Shown here piece after piece: positions 1 to 5,909 of a stretch of 6,777 nt of DNA (positions are counted from its first letter, which is position 1; every line of letters begins with the position of its first letter). Source of the stretch: Flammeovirgaceae bacterium (GTDB taxonomy: Bacteria; Bacteroidota; Bacteroidia; Cytophagales; Cyclobacteriaceae). A program made the position numbers and the translations under genes. Where the stretch lies: positions 1 to 6,777 of the forward strand of contig JAKEEN010000093.1 of the NCBI GenBank assembly GCA_022616575.1, given 5' to 3'. The notes under the pieces are model-generated. The model did not search any database. It worked only from the letters and a program-made list of their open reading frames with translations, and was not told the origin of the DNA.

Positions 1-1
1 A

Positions 2-1012
2 ACAAAGAAAGAGGAAGCTATTGTAGTGGCTGGAGAAGAGGAACTTCCAATCAATGACGTTTCCTTTGGAAAGGAAAAACTTTCAGACTATGGCTTCTTT
101 CATATACCCTTAAAAAATCTTGAACCTGTTGAAGGGGTTGTTCATTATTCGATCAATGCCCAACTATTTTCGGACTACGCACTCAAAAAAAGATTTGTAA
201 AAATCCCCCAGGGGGCAAAAGCAATTTTTAACCATACAGAAGTTTTTGAATTTCCCGTAGGCTCTGTATTGATCAAAAACTTTTATTATCCCGCTGACTT
301 TAATAAACCCGAAGAGACCGTGCGGATTTTAGAAACACGTCTGCTTATCCGGGAGCTGAATGGTTGGATTGCCTTGCCATATGTATGGAATAATAAACAG
401 ACAGATGCGTTTCTCAACGTAGCAGGTGAAAGTATTGACGTATCGTGGAAGCATACTGACGGACAGATAAAGAATATCAGCTACTCGGTGCCGAATGTGA
501 ATCAATGTAAAGGCTGTCACTTAAAAGGAGATCAGATTACTCCCATTGGGCTTTCTGCAAGACAATTAAATAAAAATGAAGCAGATGAAAATCAATTAGT
601 GAATTGGCATCAGGCTTCTCTCATAGATCAACTTCCTGATTTAAATTCAATTGCAGCACTTACTAATTATGACAACAAAAATGAATCCACAGAAAAACGT
701 GCGCGTGCCTGGCTTGAAATTAATTGTGCTCATTGTCACCGGCCCGATGGCCCCGCCAAAACAAGTGGACTGCATTTAAATGCTTCTGTTACAAATGCCT
801 ATGAGCTCGGAATCGGAAAAGCCCCTGTAGCGGCTGGTAAAGGTTCAGGTGGCCGATTATTCAGCATTGTGCCAGGTAAACCCGATGAGTCCATCTTACA
901 ATTCAGAATCGAATCCACTCATCCGGGAATTATGATGCCTGAGATGGGAAGGAAATTGGTGCACCAAGAAGGTGTCGATTTGGTAAGGCAGTGGATAAGA
1001 GAAATGAAATAA
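2..1012 (+). CDS. SO2930-family diheme c-type cytochrome, 5' end outside window
   Basis: The reading frame is open to the left edge, so 336 C-terminal residues are seen and the N-terminus with its expected export signal is missing. The GTG at 26 is unlikely to be the start, because coding-like sequence continues upstream of it. Two heme c attachment motifs are visible: CKGCH at 506-520 (residues 161-165 counted from 26) and CAHCH at 725-739 (residues 234-238). A Met-rich GIMMPEMGR near the C-terminus is a plausible axial heme ligand. Segments such as LFSDYALKKRF, FPVGSVLIKNF, LPYVWN, PNVNQCKGCH, VAAGKGSGG and a final LVHQEGVDLVRQWI match what I recall of the SO2930/HNE_0200 family. Members are exported electron-transfer proteins without an assigned reaction, often next to a parallel beta-helix protein; that neighbour would lie outside the window. 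The family call is strong; the physiological role is unknown. Confidence 0.88.
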   Translation, partial: TKKEEAIVVAGEEELPINDVSFGKEKLSDYGFFHIPLKNLEPVEGVVHYSINAQLFSDYALKKRFVKIPQGAKAIFNHTEVFEFPVGSVLIKNFYYPADFNKPEETVRILETRLLIRELNGWIALPYVWNNKQTDAFLNVAGESIDVSWKHTDGQIKNISYSVPNVNQCKGCHLKGDQITPIGLSARQLNKNEADENQLVNWHQASLIDQLPDLNSIAALTNYDNKNESTEKRARAWLEINCAHCHRPDGPAKTSGLHLNASVTNAYELGIGKAPVAAGKGSGGRLFSIVPGKPDESILQFRIESTHPGIMMPEMGRKLVHQEGVDLVRQWIREMK

Positions 1013-1050
1013 ATTTTTGTCAGGTTGAGCCCATCAACTGAGCCAGCCCA

Positions 1051-1067
1051 GACCGCTTGAAGCAGTC
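1051..1067 (-). terminator. Hairpin at the end of the methyltransferase gene, possible terminator
   Basis: Read on the minus strand, GACTGCT-TCA-AGCGGTC forms a 7-bp stem (one G-U pair) with a three-base loop, starting at the TGA stop of the methyltransferase. On the plus strand the same G-U position becomes a C-A mismatch, so the structure favours minus-strand transcripts. No U-run follows directly; the nearest A/T-rich stretch on that strand is near 1011-1019, beyond a second weak hairpin (GTTGA/TCAAC, 1024-1038). The rest of the 53-bp convergent gap (1013-1065) holds nothing else I recognise, although its GTCAGG start at 1019 resembles the arms of the palindromic repeats further right. Confidence 0.3.
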
Positions 1068-2370
1068 AGACGGCTAAGCGTTTTATCAACGCCATATAGA
1101 AGCCATCGAAGCCATCGCTGGGCCAAAGTCTTTTTTCCTCGATCAACTCAAATGAAGAATTTCCTGAAAGGAACTTTCTTACCTGATCCTCATTCTCTGA
1201 ATATAAAATGCTGCAGGTAGCATAAACCATCAGTCCACCAGGCTTCAGCATTTGGCTATACGACTGAAGAATTTCCTGTTGAGTTATTTTTATTTTATCA
1301 ATAAAATCGGGTTGCATTTTCCATTTGGCATCAGGATTTCTTTTTAAAACACCCAATCCTGAACATGGAACATCCAATAACAATCTGTCAGCAGAATGTT
1401 CCAGGCGCTTAATCACTTTCGATGAATCAATTACCCGGGTTTCTATAGTGGTAGCTCCCGCCCGCTTGGCGCGATTTTTTAATTCATCCAGTTTCCAGGC
1501 TTCTACATCCATGGAAATAATGCGCCCTTTGTTTTGAAGCAGTGAGGCGATGTGCAATGTTTTTCCACCACCACCGGCACAGGCATCAATGATGCGCATG
1601 CCTGGCTCGATGCGCAAGAATGGAGCAATGGTTTGCGACCCGGCATCTTGTACTTCAAATAATCCTTCCTTAAACGCAGCGGTTAAAAAAACATTTTGAC
1701 GTTGCTGAAGAATCAGCGCGTCCGGGAAATTTTGAATGGCATAGGTCTCAACTCCCTGTTCTGATAATATGGTCTGGAGTTTCTGAAGCGAAACTTTCAA
1801 GGTATTTGCCCGAAGTACAACAGCGGCCGTTTTATTTAAAGCAGAGAGTTCTTGATCCCATTTTTCCTTTAATTCAATCTCACCTACTTCATCAAGCCAA
1901 TCAGGAATGGATTCTTTTATTTTTCTAGTGGATTGATTTTTTTCCAGTTGCTCTTTTACTTTTTGGATTTGATAGGATTTGATTTCATACCAGGTTGGCA
2001 GCTCAATATTTTTCCAGATGCACCACGCTCCAAAAAGGGTTATAAAATCATTGTTCCTTGCTTCAGCAGATTCTTTAAGCAGCCGATACCAGCGAACAAT
2101 TTCATAGGTGGTTTCCGCTATGAACCTTCGATCGCGTGAACCCCAGCGTGGATTTTCTTTTAAGGTTTTTTCAATCACCTTATCGGCATATCGTTTTTCA
2201 ATAAAGATTTTTTGCAGCGAACGTATCACTGCTTCGACAGTAGAGCGGTGGAGTTTTGTGTCAGTCAGGCTTCGACTCCGCTCAGTCTGACCGGTATTAA
2301 TTGTCACCCTGAGCGGAGTCGAAGGGTGACGTCCCTCTTCAACTTTCTTTCTTCGAGTAGTGCGTTTCAT
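1066..2370 (-). CDS. RsmB/NOP-family rRNA cytosine-C5 methyltransferase with altered N-terminus
   Basis: SAM-dependent RNA m5C methyltransferase of the RsmB/NOP2/Sun class, acting in the cytoplasm, most likely on 16S rRNA (E. coli RsmB modifies C967; the target here is inferred). Residues ~39-150 form the NusB-like N-terminal region (YADKVIEKTL, GSRDRRFIAETTYEIVRW). The catalytic domain shows motif I DACAGGGGKT (262-271), motif IV DVPCSGLGVLKRNPD (333-347, Cys336) and motif VI YATCSI (383-388) with the presumed nucleophile Cys386. It ends in the usual DGFYMALIKR. At 434 aa it is near the E. coli length of about 429, but residues 14-36 are read from two palindromic repeats. Family-like sequence begins at TKLHR (residues 38-42), where ACA (2259-2257) may replace an original ATG. 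The ATG at 2370 is the only ATG before the conserved region; GTG codons at 2307 and 2229 are alternatives. The gene start overlaps the GIY-YIG gene by 32 nt. Function is confident, start is not. Confidence 0.9.
   Translation of the reverse strand: MKRTTRRKKVEEGRHPSTPLRVTINTGQTERSRSLTDTKLHRSTVEAVIRSLQKIFIEKRYADKVIEKTLKENPRWGSRDRRFIAETTYEIVRWYRLLKESAEARNNDFITLFGAWCIWKNIELPTWYEIKSYQIQKVKEQLEKNQSTRKIKESIPDWLDEVGEIELKEKWDQELSALNKTAAVVLRANTLKVSLQKLQTILSEQGVETYAIQNFPDALILQQRQNVFLTAAFKEGLFEVQDAGSQTIAPFLRIEPGMRIIDACAGGGGKTLHIASLLQNKGRIISMDVEAWKLDELKNRAKRAGATTIETRVIDSSKVIKRLEHSADRLLLDVPCSGLGVLKRNPDAKWKMQPDFIDKIKITQQEILQSYSQMLKPGGLMVYATCSILYSENEDQVRKFLSGNSSFELIEEKRLWPSDGFDGFYMALIKRLAV
2264..2291 (-). 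repeat. Palindromic repeat copy C (left pair, outer)
   Basis: A 28-nt unit: arm GTCAGGC, invariant core TTCGACTCCGCTCA (2271-2284), arm GTCTGAC. The arms pair over 6 of 7 positions. The core is the exact reverse complement of that in copies A and D, so this unit points the other way. It lies inside the coding frame of the methyltransferase. Confidence 0.9.
2303..2330 (+). repeat. Palindromic repeat copy D (left pair, inner)
   Basis: A 28-nt unit: arm GTCACCC, core TGAGCGGAGTCGAA (2310-2323), arm GGGTGAC. It has a perfect 7-bp stem and a 14-nt loop. With copy C, 11 nt away and inverted, it makes a two-unit structure of the kind called a REPIN in REP biology. It is read in frame by the methyltransferase gene and supplies a possible GTG start at 2307. 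It differs from copy A at one of 28 positions. Confidence 0.92.
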
Positions 2371-2654
2371 TCTTACAAACTGCTAATTCCTTGAGTCTAT
2401 CCCAATTCCGGTCAATTAATGCTTGCTTCTTTTTTCTTCCCCAACCTTTCACTTGTTTTTCAAACTCAATAGCATGATCAGGATTGTTAAACTTTTCCCA
2501 AAATACAAGTTTCACCGGAAGACGGTTTGAAGTGTACGCTCCAGGATAAAATTTGGTTTCATGCTCCCACAATCTTCGTTTCGATATCATTAGTAATTCC
2601 TGTATAATAGGAGCCATCAGAACAAAGGAGAATATAAACGAAATATTGGTTCAT
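2339..2654 (-). pseudogene. GIY-YIG endonuclease, frameshifted
   Basis: Small single-domain GIY-YIG nuclease of the UvrC-N-terminal-like type common in Bacteroidota. The ATG at 2654 opens a frame giving MNQYFVYILLCSDGSYYTGI, which holds the VYI...YTG signature (residues 6-8 and 17-19). It runs to E25 and then off frame to a TGA six codons later. The sister frame resumes with RRLWEHE at 2578 and carries the rest: PVKLVFWEKF, the catalytic-Glu segment HAIEFEKQVKGWGRKKK, and the tail LKELAVCKNETHY, ending at 2339. Removing one A from the three-A run at 2579-2581 joins the halves into a 104-aa protein, about normal length with every motif present. The other possible ATG, at 2617, only gives an unlikely MAPIIQEL start lacking the GIY motif. 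This is either a recent pseudogene or a sequencing error. Its 3' end overlaps the methyltransferase start by 32 nt, and palindromic repeat pairs lie on both sides. Substrate unknown. Confidence 0.85.
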
Positions 2655-2662
2655 AATTTTAT

Positions 2663-2690
2663 GTCACCCTGAGCGGAGTCGAAGGTTGAC
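2663..2690 (+). repeat. Palindromic repeat copy A (right pair, inner)
   Basis: A 28-nt unit: arm GTCACCC, core TGAGCGGAGTCGAA (2670-2683), arm GGTTGAC. One mismatch in the stem. It begins 8 nt upstream of the GIY-YIG start codon and matches copy D at 27 of 28 positions in the same orientation, so D and A form direct repeats around the nuclease gene. Confidence 0.92.
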
Positions 2691-2705
2691 CTCTAAACTT
2701 GAAAT

Positions 2706-2740
2706 AAGTCATCATGTTTCGACTCCGCTCAACATGACTT
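2706..2740 (-). repeat. Palindromic repeat copy B (right pair, outer)
   Basis: Core TTCGACTCCGCTCA (2718-2731), inverted relative to copy A and 15 nt from it. The arms differ from the other copies: CATGTT pairs with AACATG and AAGT with ACTT, with a three-base CAT duplication bulged in the left arm. Pairing is kept although the arm sequence has changed. The unit ends about 10 nt from the rmuC stop codon and could serve as its 3' hairpin. Confidence 0.88.
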
Positions 2741-2750
2741 AAAGAGCAGG

Positions 2751-4067
2751 CTATTCAAACAAATCCGTTTGCTCTTCCGAGCGACCCAATAATTTCTGAT
2801 CAATCGACTTGCTTGCCTTCGCTCCTAATTTTTTGAGGTCTTCTACTTTGCGTACAAGATTTCCACTCCCTACTGAAAGTTTCTTCATCGACTCTTCATA
2901 GAATTTTTTAGACGAATCCAGATGCCTCCCCAATACAATCAAGTCTTCCGTGAAGCCAACAAACTTATCGTACAAGTCGCCCGCCTTGTTGGCAATATCA
3001 ATAACATGCCGGTTTTGGTATTCCTGCTTCCAAACATTTTTGATGAGTTGTAATGATGGAATCAACAGGGTTGGACTTACAAACACAATTCGTTTCTCAA
3101 GTGCTTCCTCATACAGGCTTTTCTCGCTTTGAATTGCCAAAATGTAAGCCGGCTCAATGGGAATGAACATAATAATAAAATCCAATCCTGATTCAGAAAT
3201 ATTCTTCGCATAATTCTTATCAGCCAATCCCTTCATGTGTTGACGGATGGAAAGCAAATGGGCTTTTAACGCGGCTGCCTTCTCACTATCTGTATTTGCA
3301 TTCACAAAATTGTTGTAAGCAGTCAAGCTCACCTTTGAATCGACAATTACATGCTTGCTTTCGGGTAACCTGATAATTACATCGGGGCGAAATCTTCCTT
3401 CTTCGGTAGTAAAAGATTCTTGTATGGTGTACTCGCGATCTCTTTCCAATCCTGATTTTTCGAGAATGCTTTCAAGAATAAATTCGCCCCAGGCACCCTG
3501 CGCTTGTGAATCTCCCTTTAAGGCACGGGTTAAATTCTCGGCCTCGCGCGTCATCTGCACATTCAGCTTCTGAAGATTTTCCAGTTGCTCCCGGAGTGCC
3601 GCGTTGCGCGTGATGGTGTCCTTATGCGTTTCTTCAACTCGTTTTTCGAACTCAACTATTTTCTCACCCAGTGGCTTTAAAATGTCGAACAAGTTGGATT
3701 TATTCTGATCTGTAAATTTCTTACTCTTCTCTTCAAAAATTTCGTTGGCCAGGTTTTTAAACTGAAGCGTAAAGCGTTCTTGAAGTTCGGTTAATTCTTT
3801 TTTGCGCTCATCCAGCTTTTCTTCGAGATTGCGATAATCAGATTCCGTGGCGGCTAAACTGTTGGTTAAATCCAACACCTTGTTCCGTTCTTGTTCAAGT
3901 TCTGTTTTTAACTGAGCAAGCTGAAATTGATACTCCTTGTTTCTTTCTTGTTCGACAATGACAGCCGATGTGTTGCGGCTATTTTCAGCTAACGATTTTG
4001 TGCGCGCAATAAACCAACCCAATGCAAGGCCTATACCAGCTCCCAAGGCCAAAAAAAGTATTTCCAT
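2751..4067 (-). CDS. rmuC: RmuC-family DNA recombination protein
   Basis: The first ~20 residues (MEILFLALGAGIGLALGWFI) form one membrane anchor. A charged coiled coil follows at ~25-115 and again at ~140-185, and then the RmuC core at ~185-395. The core starts with SQAQGAWGEFILESILEKSG, and contains GRFRPDVIIRLP (Asp229) and IVDSKVSL (Asp244, Lys246), an arrangement like a PD-(D/E)XK nuclease site. IMFIPIEPAY and the end of the core (FYEESMKKLSVGSGNL) are also typical. In E. coli, loss of RmuC raises inversion between short inverted repeats; the biochemical activity is not settled. The 438-aa length fits the family. I prefer ATG at 4067 over a GTG at 4073, which sits inside a promoter-like TAACTTTG. 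Its 3' end is followed by the palindromic repeat array; rocD is divergent with a 138-bp gap. Confidence 0.92.
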   Translation of the reverse strand: MEILFLALGAGIGLALGWFIARTKSLAENSRNTSAVIVEQERNKEYQFQLAQLKTELEQERNKVLDLTNSLAATESDYRNLEEKLDERKKELTELQERFTLQFKNLANEIFEEKSKKFTDQNKSNLFDILKPLGEKIVEFEKRVEETHKDTITRNAALREQLENLQKLNVQMTREAENLTRALKGDSQAQGAWGEFILESILEKSGLERDREYTIQESFTTEEGRFRPDVIIRLPESKHVIVDSKVSLTAYNNFVNANTDSEKAAALKAHLLSIRQHMKGLADKNYAKNISESGLDFIIMFIPIEPAYILAIQSEKSLYEEALEKRIVFVSPTLLIPSLQLIKNVWKQEYQNRHVIDIANKAGDLYDKFVGFTEDLIVLGRHLDSSKKFYEESMKKLSVGSGNLVRKVEDLKKLGAKASKSIDQKLLGRSEEQTDLFE

Positions 4068-4072
4068 TAGCA

Positions 4073-4080
4073 CAAAGTTA
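4073..4080 (-). promoter_or_regulatory. Possible -7 box for rmuC
   Basis: On the minus strand TAACTTTG matches the Bacteroidota -7 consensus TAnnTTTG and ends 5 nt before the preferred ATG at 4067, which would give a nearly leaderless mRNA. I see no good TTTG/TTG element at the usual distance upstream, so this is weak. Confidence 0.25.
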
Positions 4081-4123
4081 TCATTTTGAGGCCAAGTGAT
4101 ACTATGATTTTCTATGAAACTGA

Positions 4124-4157
4124 TTTCGTAGCATTCAACAAATTTGGATTAATTTTG
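4124..4157 (+). promoter_or_regulatory. Bacteroidota-type promoter for rocD
   Basis: TAATTTTG at 4150-4157 fits the -7 consensus TAnnTTTG. TTTC at 4124-4127, 22 nt upstream, is a one-mismatch -33 element (TTTG). Transcription would begin near 4161-4164, about 45 nt before the rocD ATG, at the first arm of the leader repeat. Pattern match only. Confidence 0.45.
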
Positions 4158-4160
4158 CAC

Positions 4161-4206
4161 GTTAGTCGTTGTATCATAACGATTAACCATTAATGATTAA
4201 CGATTA
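4161..4206 (+). promoter_or_regulatory. Inverted and direct repeats in the rocD leader
   Basis: GTTAGTCGTT (4161-4170) pairs with AACGATTAAC (4178-4187) across a 7-nt loop: 10 bp in RNA with one G-U pair. The same AACGATTA octamer recurs at 4199-4206, its last base being the A of the rocD ATG. The left arm could therefore pair with either copy, one of which covers the first base of the start codon. It could be an RNA switch, an operator with three half-sites, or low-complexity AT sequence. No Shine-Dalgarno sequence is visible. Confidence 0.4.
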
Positions 4207-5450
4207 TGACCGAAACAATCAGCACCAGCCGCGAAGCCATTTTACTGGAAGACAAATACGGAGCTCATAATTATCATCCCCTGCCCGTTGTTTTAACCAA
4301 GGGTGAGGGTGTTTTTCTATGGGATGTAGAAGGCAAACGCTATTACGATTTTCTGTCGGCTTATAGTGCCGTTAATCAGGGTCATTGTCATCCTCGTATT
4401 ATCAATGCCCTCATTGAGCAAGCAAAAGAACTCACACTTACCTCCCGTGCATTTTACAATGACAAATTAGGCCTTGCTGAAAAATATGTCTGTGAAACGT
4501 TTGGCTATCAAAAAGCACTGTTTATGAATAGTGGTGCAGAAGCTAACGAAACAGCTATTAAACTGGCTCGCAAATGGGGTTACACAAAAAAAGGCATCCC
4601 TGATAATGAAGCTGTCATTGTTGCTGTGAAGAAAAATTTCCATGGAAGAACCACGACTATAATTTCAGCATCCACCGATCCTTCAGCTCGCAAAGGCTTC
4701 GGACCTTTTATGCCCGGTTTTGAAATTGTTGATTATGACAACGTAGCAGCATTGGAAAAGGCACTCGATAATCCAAATGTTTGTGGATTGTGGATTGAGC
4801 CCATTCAAGGAGAAGCCGGTGTATATGTTCCTGCTGAAGGCTATCTAAGAACCGCGGCACAGTTATGTAAGAAACACAATGTGCTCCTGATGATGGATGA
4901 AATTCAAACCGGTATTGCACGTACCGGAAAAATGTTAGCCTCCGATCATGAAGGCGTAAGACCAGATTTGTTGATTCTTGGAAAAGCATTAAGCGGTGGC
5001 GTGTTACCCATTTCTGTTGTCTTGGCTGATGATGAAATCATGCTGGTGATTAAACCGGGAGAGCACGGATCTACGTTTGGAGGTAATCCACTGGCTGCGG
5101 CCGTTTGTATGGAAGCTCTGCAAGTAGTGAAAGATGAAAAGCTTGCAGAAAACTCTCAGCGCCTTGGAGTTATTTTCCGGGAACGTATGCAAGCTTTGAT
5201 GAAAAAGACAAGTCTTATTACCCTTGTACGCGGTAAAGGATTATTAAACGCCATTGTCATCAATGACTCACCCGAGAGTGAAACGGCCTACAATCTCTGT
5301 GTTGAATTTTCTAAGAATGGTTTACTGGCGAAACCAACCCACGGAAATATTATTCGCTTAGCACCTCCGCTCGTAATTAACGAAGAGCAACTTCATGAGT
5401 GTTGTGATGTTATTGAGAAGTGTATTTTGGAATTTAAGAAGACCTCTTAG
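4206..5450 (+). CDS. rocD: Ornithine--oxo-acid aminotransferase
   Basis: PLP-dependent class III aminotransferase (EC 2.6.1.13). It transfers the delta-amino group of L-ornithine to a 2-oxo acid, giving glutamate-5-semialdehyde for proline or glutamate metabolism; cytosolic. At 414 aa it has the usual length. Diagnostic segments in order: LSAYSAVNQGHCHPRI (~50-65), typical of ornithine aminotransferase rather than acetylornithine or GABA enzymes; NSGAEANETAIKLARKWGY (108-126) for the PLP phosphate; FHGRTT (145-150); EPIQGEAGV (198-206); DEIQTGIARTG with Asp231 for the PLP pyridine nitrogen; ILGKALSGGVLP with the Schiff-base Lys260; GSTFGGNPLAAAVC (~288-301). ATG at 4206 is well placed for the family. 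It is transcribed alone, divergent from rmuC, and its last 17 bp overlap the convergent membrane-protein gene. Confidence 0.95.
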   Translation: MTETISTSREAILLEDKYGAHNYHPLPVVLTKGEGVFLWDVEGKRYYDFLSAYSAVNQGHCHPRIINALIEQAKELTLTSRAFYNDKLGLAEKYVCETFGYQKALFMNSGAEANETAIKLARKWGYTKKGIPDNEAVIVAVKKNFHGRTTTIISASTDPSARKGFGPFMPGFEIVDYDNVAALEKALDNPNVCGLWIEPIQGEAGVYVPAEGYLRTAAQLCKKHNVLLMMDEIQTGIARTGKMLASDHEGVRPDLLILGKALSGGVLPISVVLADDEIMLVIKPGEHGSTFGGNPLAAAVCMEALQVVKDEKLAENSQRLGVIFRERMQALMKKTSLITLVRGKGLLNAIVINDSPESETAYNLCVEFSKNGLLAKPTHGNIIRLAPPLVINEEQLHECCDVIEKCILEFKKTS

Positions 5451-5865
5451 CCAATAGAAAATAAGAGGCTGACAGACAAAAGAAAACTATTCCCGTCAAG
5501 ACAACCGGAGGAAGGAAAGTGAGAAAGAGCATGATGAAGAAGCAGGTTCCTAAAATCAGTACTTGAATTCCGATAACCCCTTTCAAAATATCAACAGCTA
5601 CTTTCTTCCTTAAAAGGAACCATGTTGTTAAACCACCCATCAGGTACACAAGCGTGAAGCAGGAGCTTAATGCGGTCATCAATTCAAAAGTGGAGGGTGA
5701 AAATCCGGCTCCCATGTCGCTCCTGTAGTTTTGCATCAGGTCAAACAATTGTTTTTCGGTATCGTTTTGGGGTAAAGGTGTAACAAAGAGTGCGATAGAA
5801 TGTACACCCGCTGTGAGGAGTTGAAACACAACGGAGGTTATGAGCCAACTGCGATAGTTTTTCAT
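5434..5865 (-). CDS. Four-helix integral membrane protein, unknown function
   Basis: Predicted inner-membrane protein of 143 aa with four hydrophobic segments at roughly 6-29, 61-85, 92-117 and 119-138. A polar loop of about 30 residues between the first two helices contains EKQLFDLMQNYRSDMGAGFSPS; the DMGAGF stretch looks like the most family-specific part. No catalytic or transport motif is recognised. I chose the ATG at 5865; a GTG directly before it is also possible. AAGG lies only 2 nt from this ATG, too close for a normal ribosome binding site. It lies 44 bp downstream of the HAD gene on the same strand, so co-transcription is likely. Its stop codon lies inside rocD (17-bp tail-to-tail overlap). 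I do not recognise the family by name. Confidence 0.75.
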   Translation of the reverse strand: MKNYRSWLITSVVFQLLTAGVHSIALFVTPLPQNDTEKQLFDLMQNYRSDMGAGFSPSTFELMTALSSCFTLVYLMGGLTTWFLLRKKVAVDILKGVIGIQVLILGTCFFIMLFLTFLPPVVLTGIVFFCLSASYFLLAKRSS

Positions 5866-5909
5866 CACCTTGAGATTTCTACCGGACTAAGATATGAATT
5901 TTGAAGAAT

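Noticed and set aside
26..28. GTG as the start of the cytochrome gene
   Set aside because: The frame is open to the left edge and the family normally has an export signal and more sequence upstream; this is a truncated gene, not a start.
2339..2617. An intact 92-aa protein starting at the ATG at 2617
   Set aside because: It would lack the GIY-YIG signature, which lies just upstream in another frame; the frameshift explanation is better.
2264..2740. CRISPR array
   Set aside because: Four units of alternating orientation with uneven spacing and a gene between them; no regular spacers and no cas genes.
2264..2740. Insertion sequence with terminal inverted repeats and target duplication
   Set aside because: No transposase, and no target site duplication visible outside copies C and B; the repeats are internal pairs rather than simple termini.
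4065..4073. GTG at 4073 as the rmuC start
   Set aside because: It adds only two residues, and the GTG overlaps a promoter-like TAACTTTG; ATG at 4067 begins the membrane anchor directly.
4708..4989. Antisense open frame inside rocD
   Set aside because: Shadow of a strongly conserved gene, with no family features.
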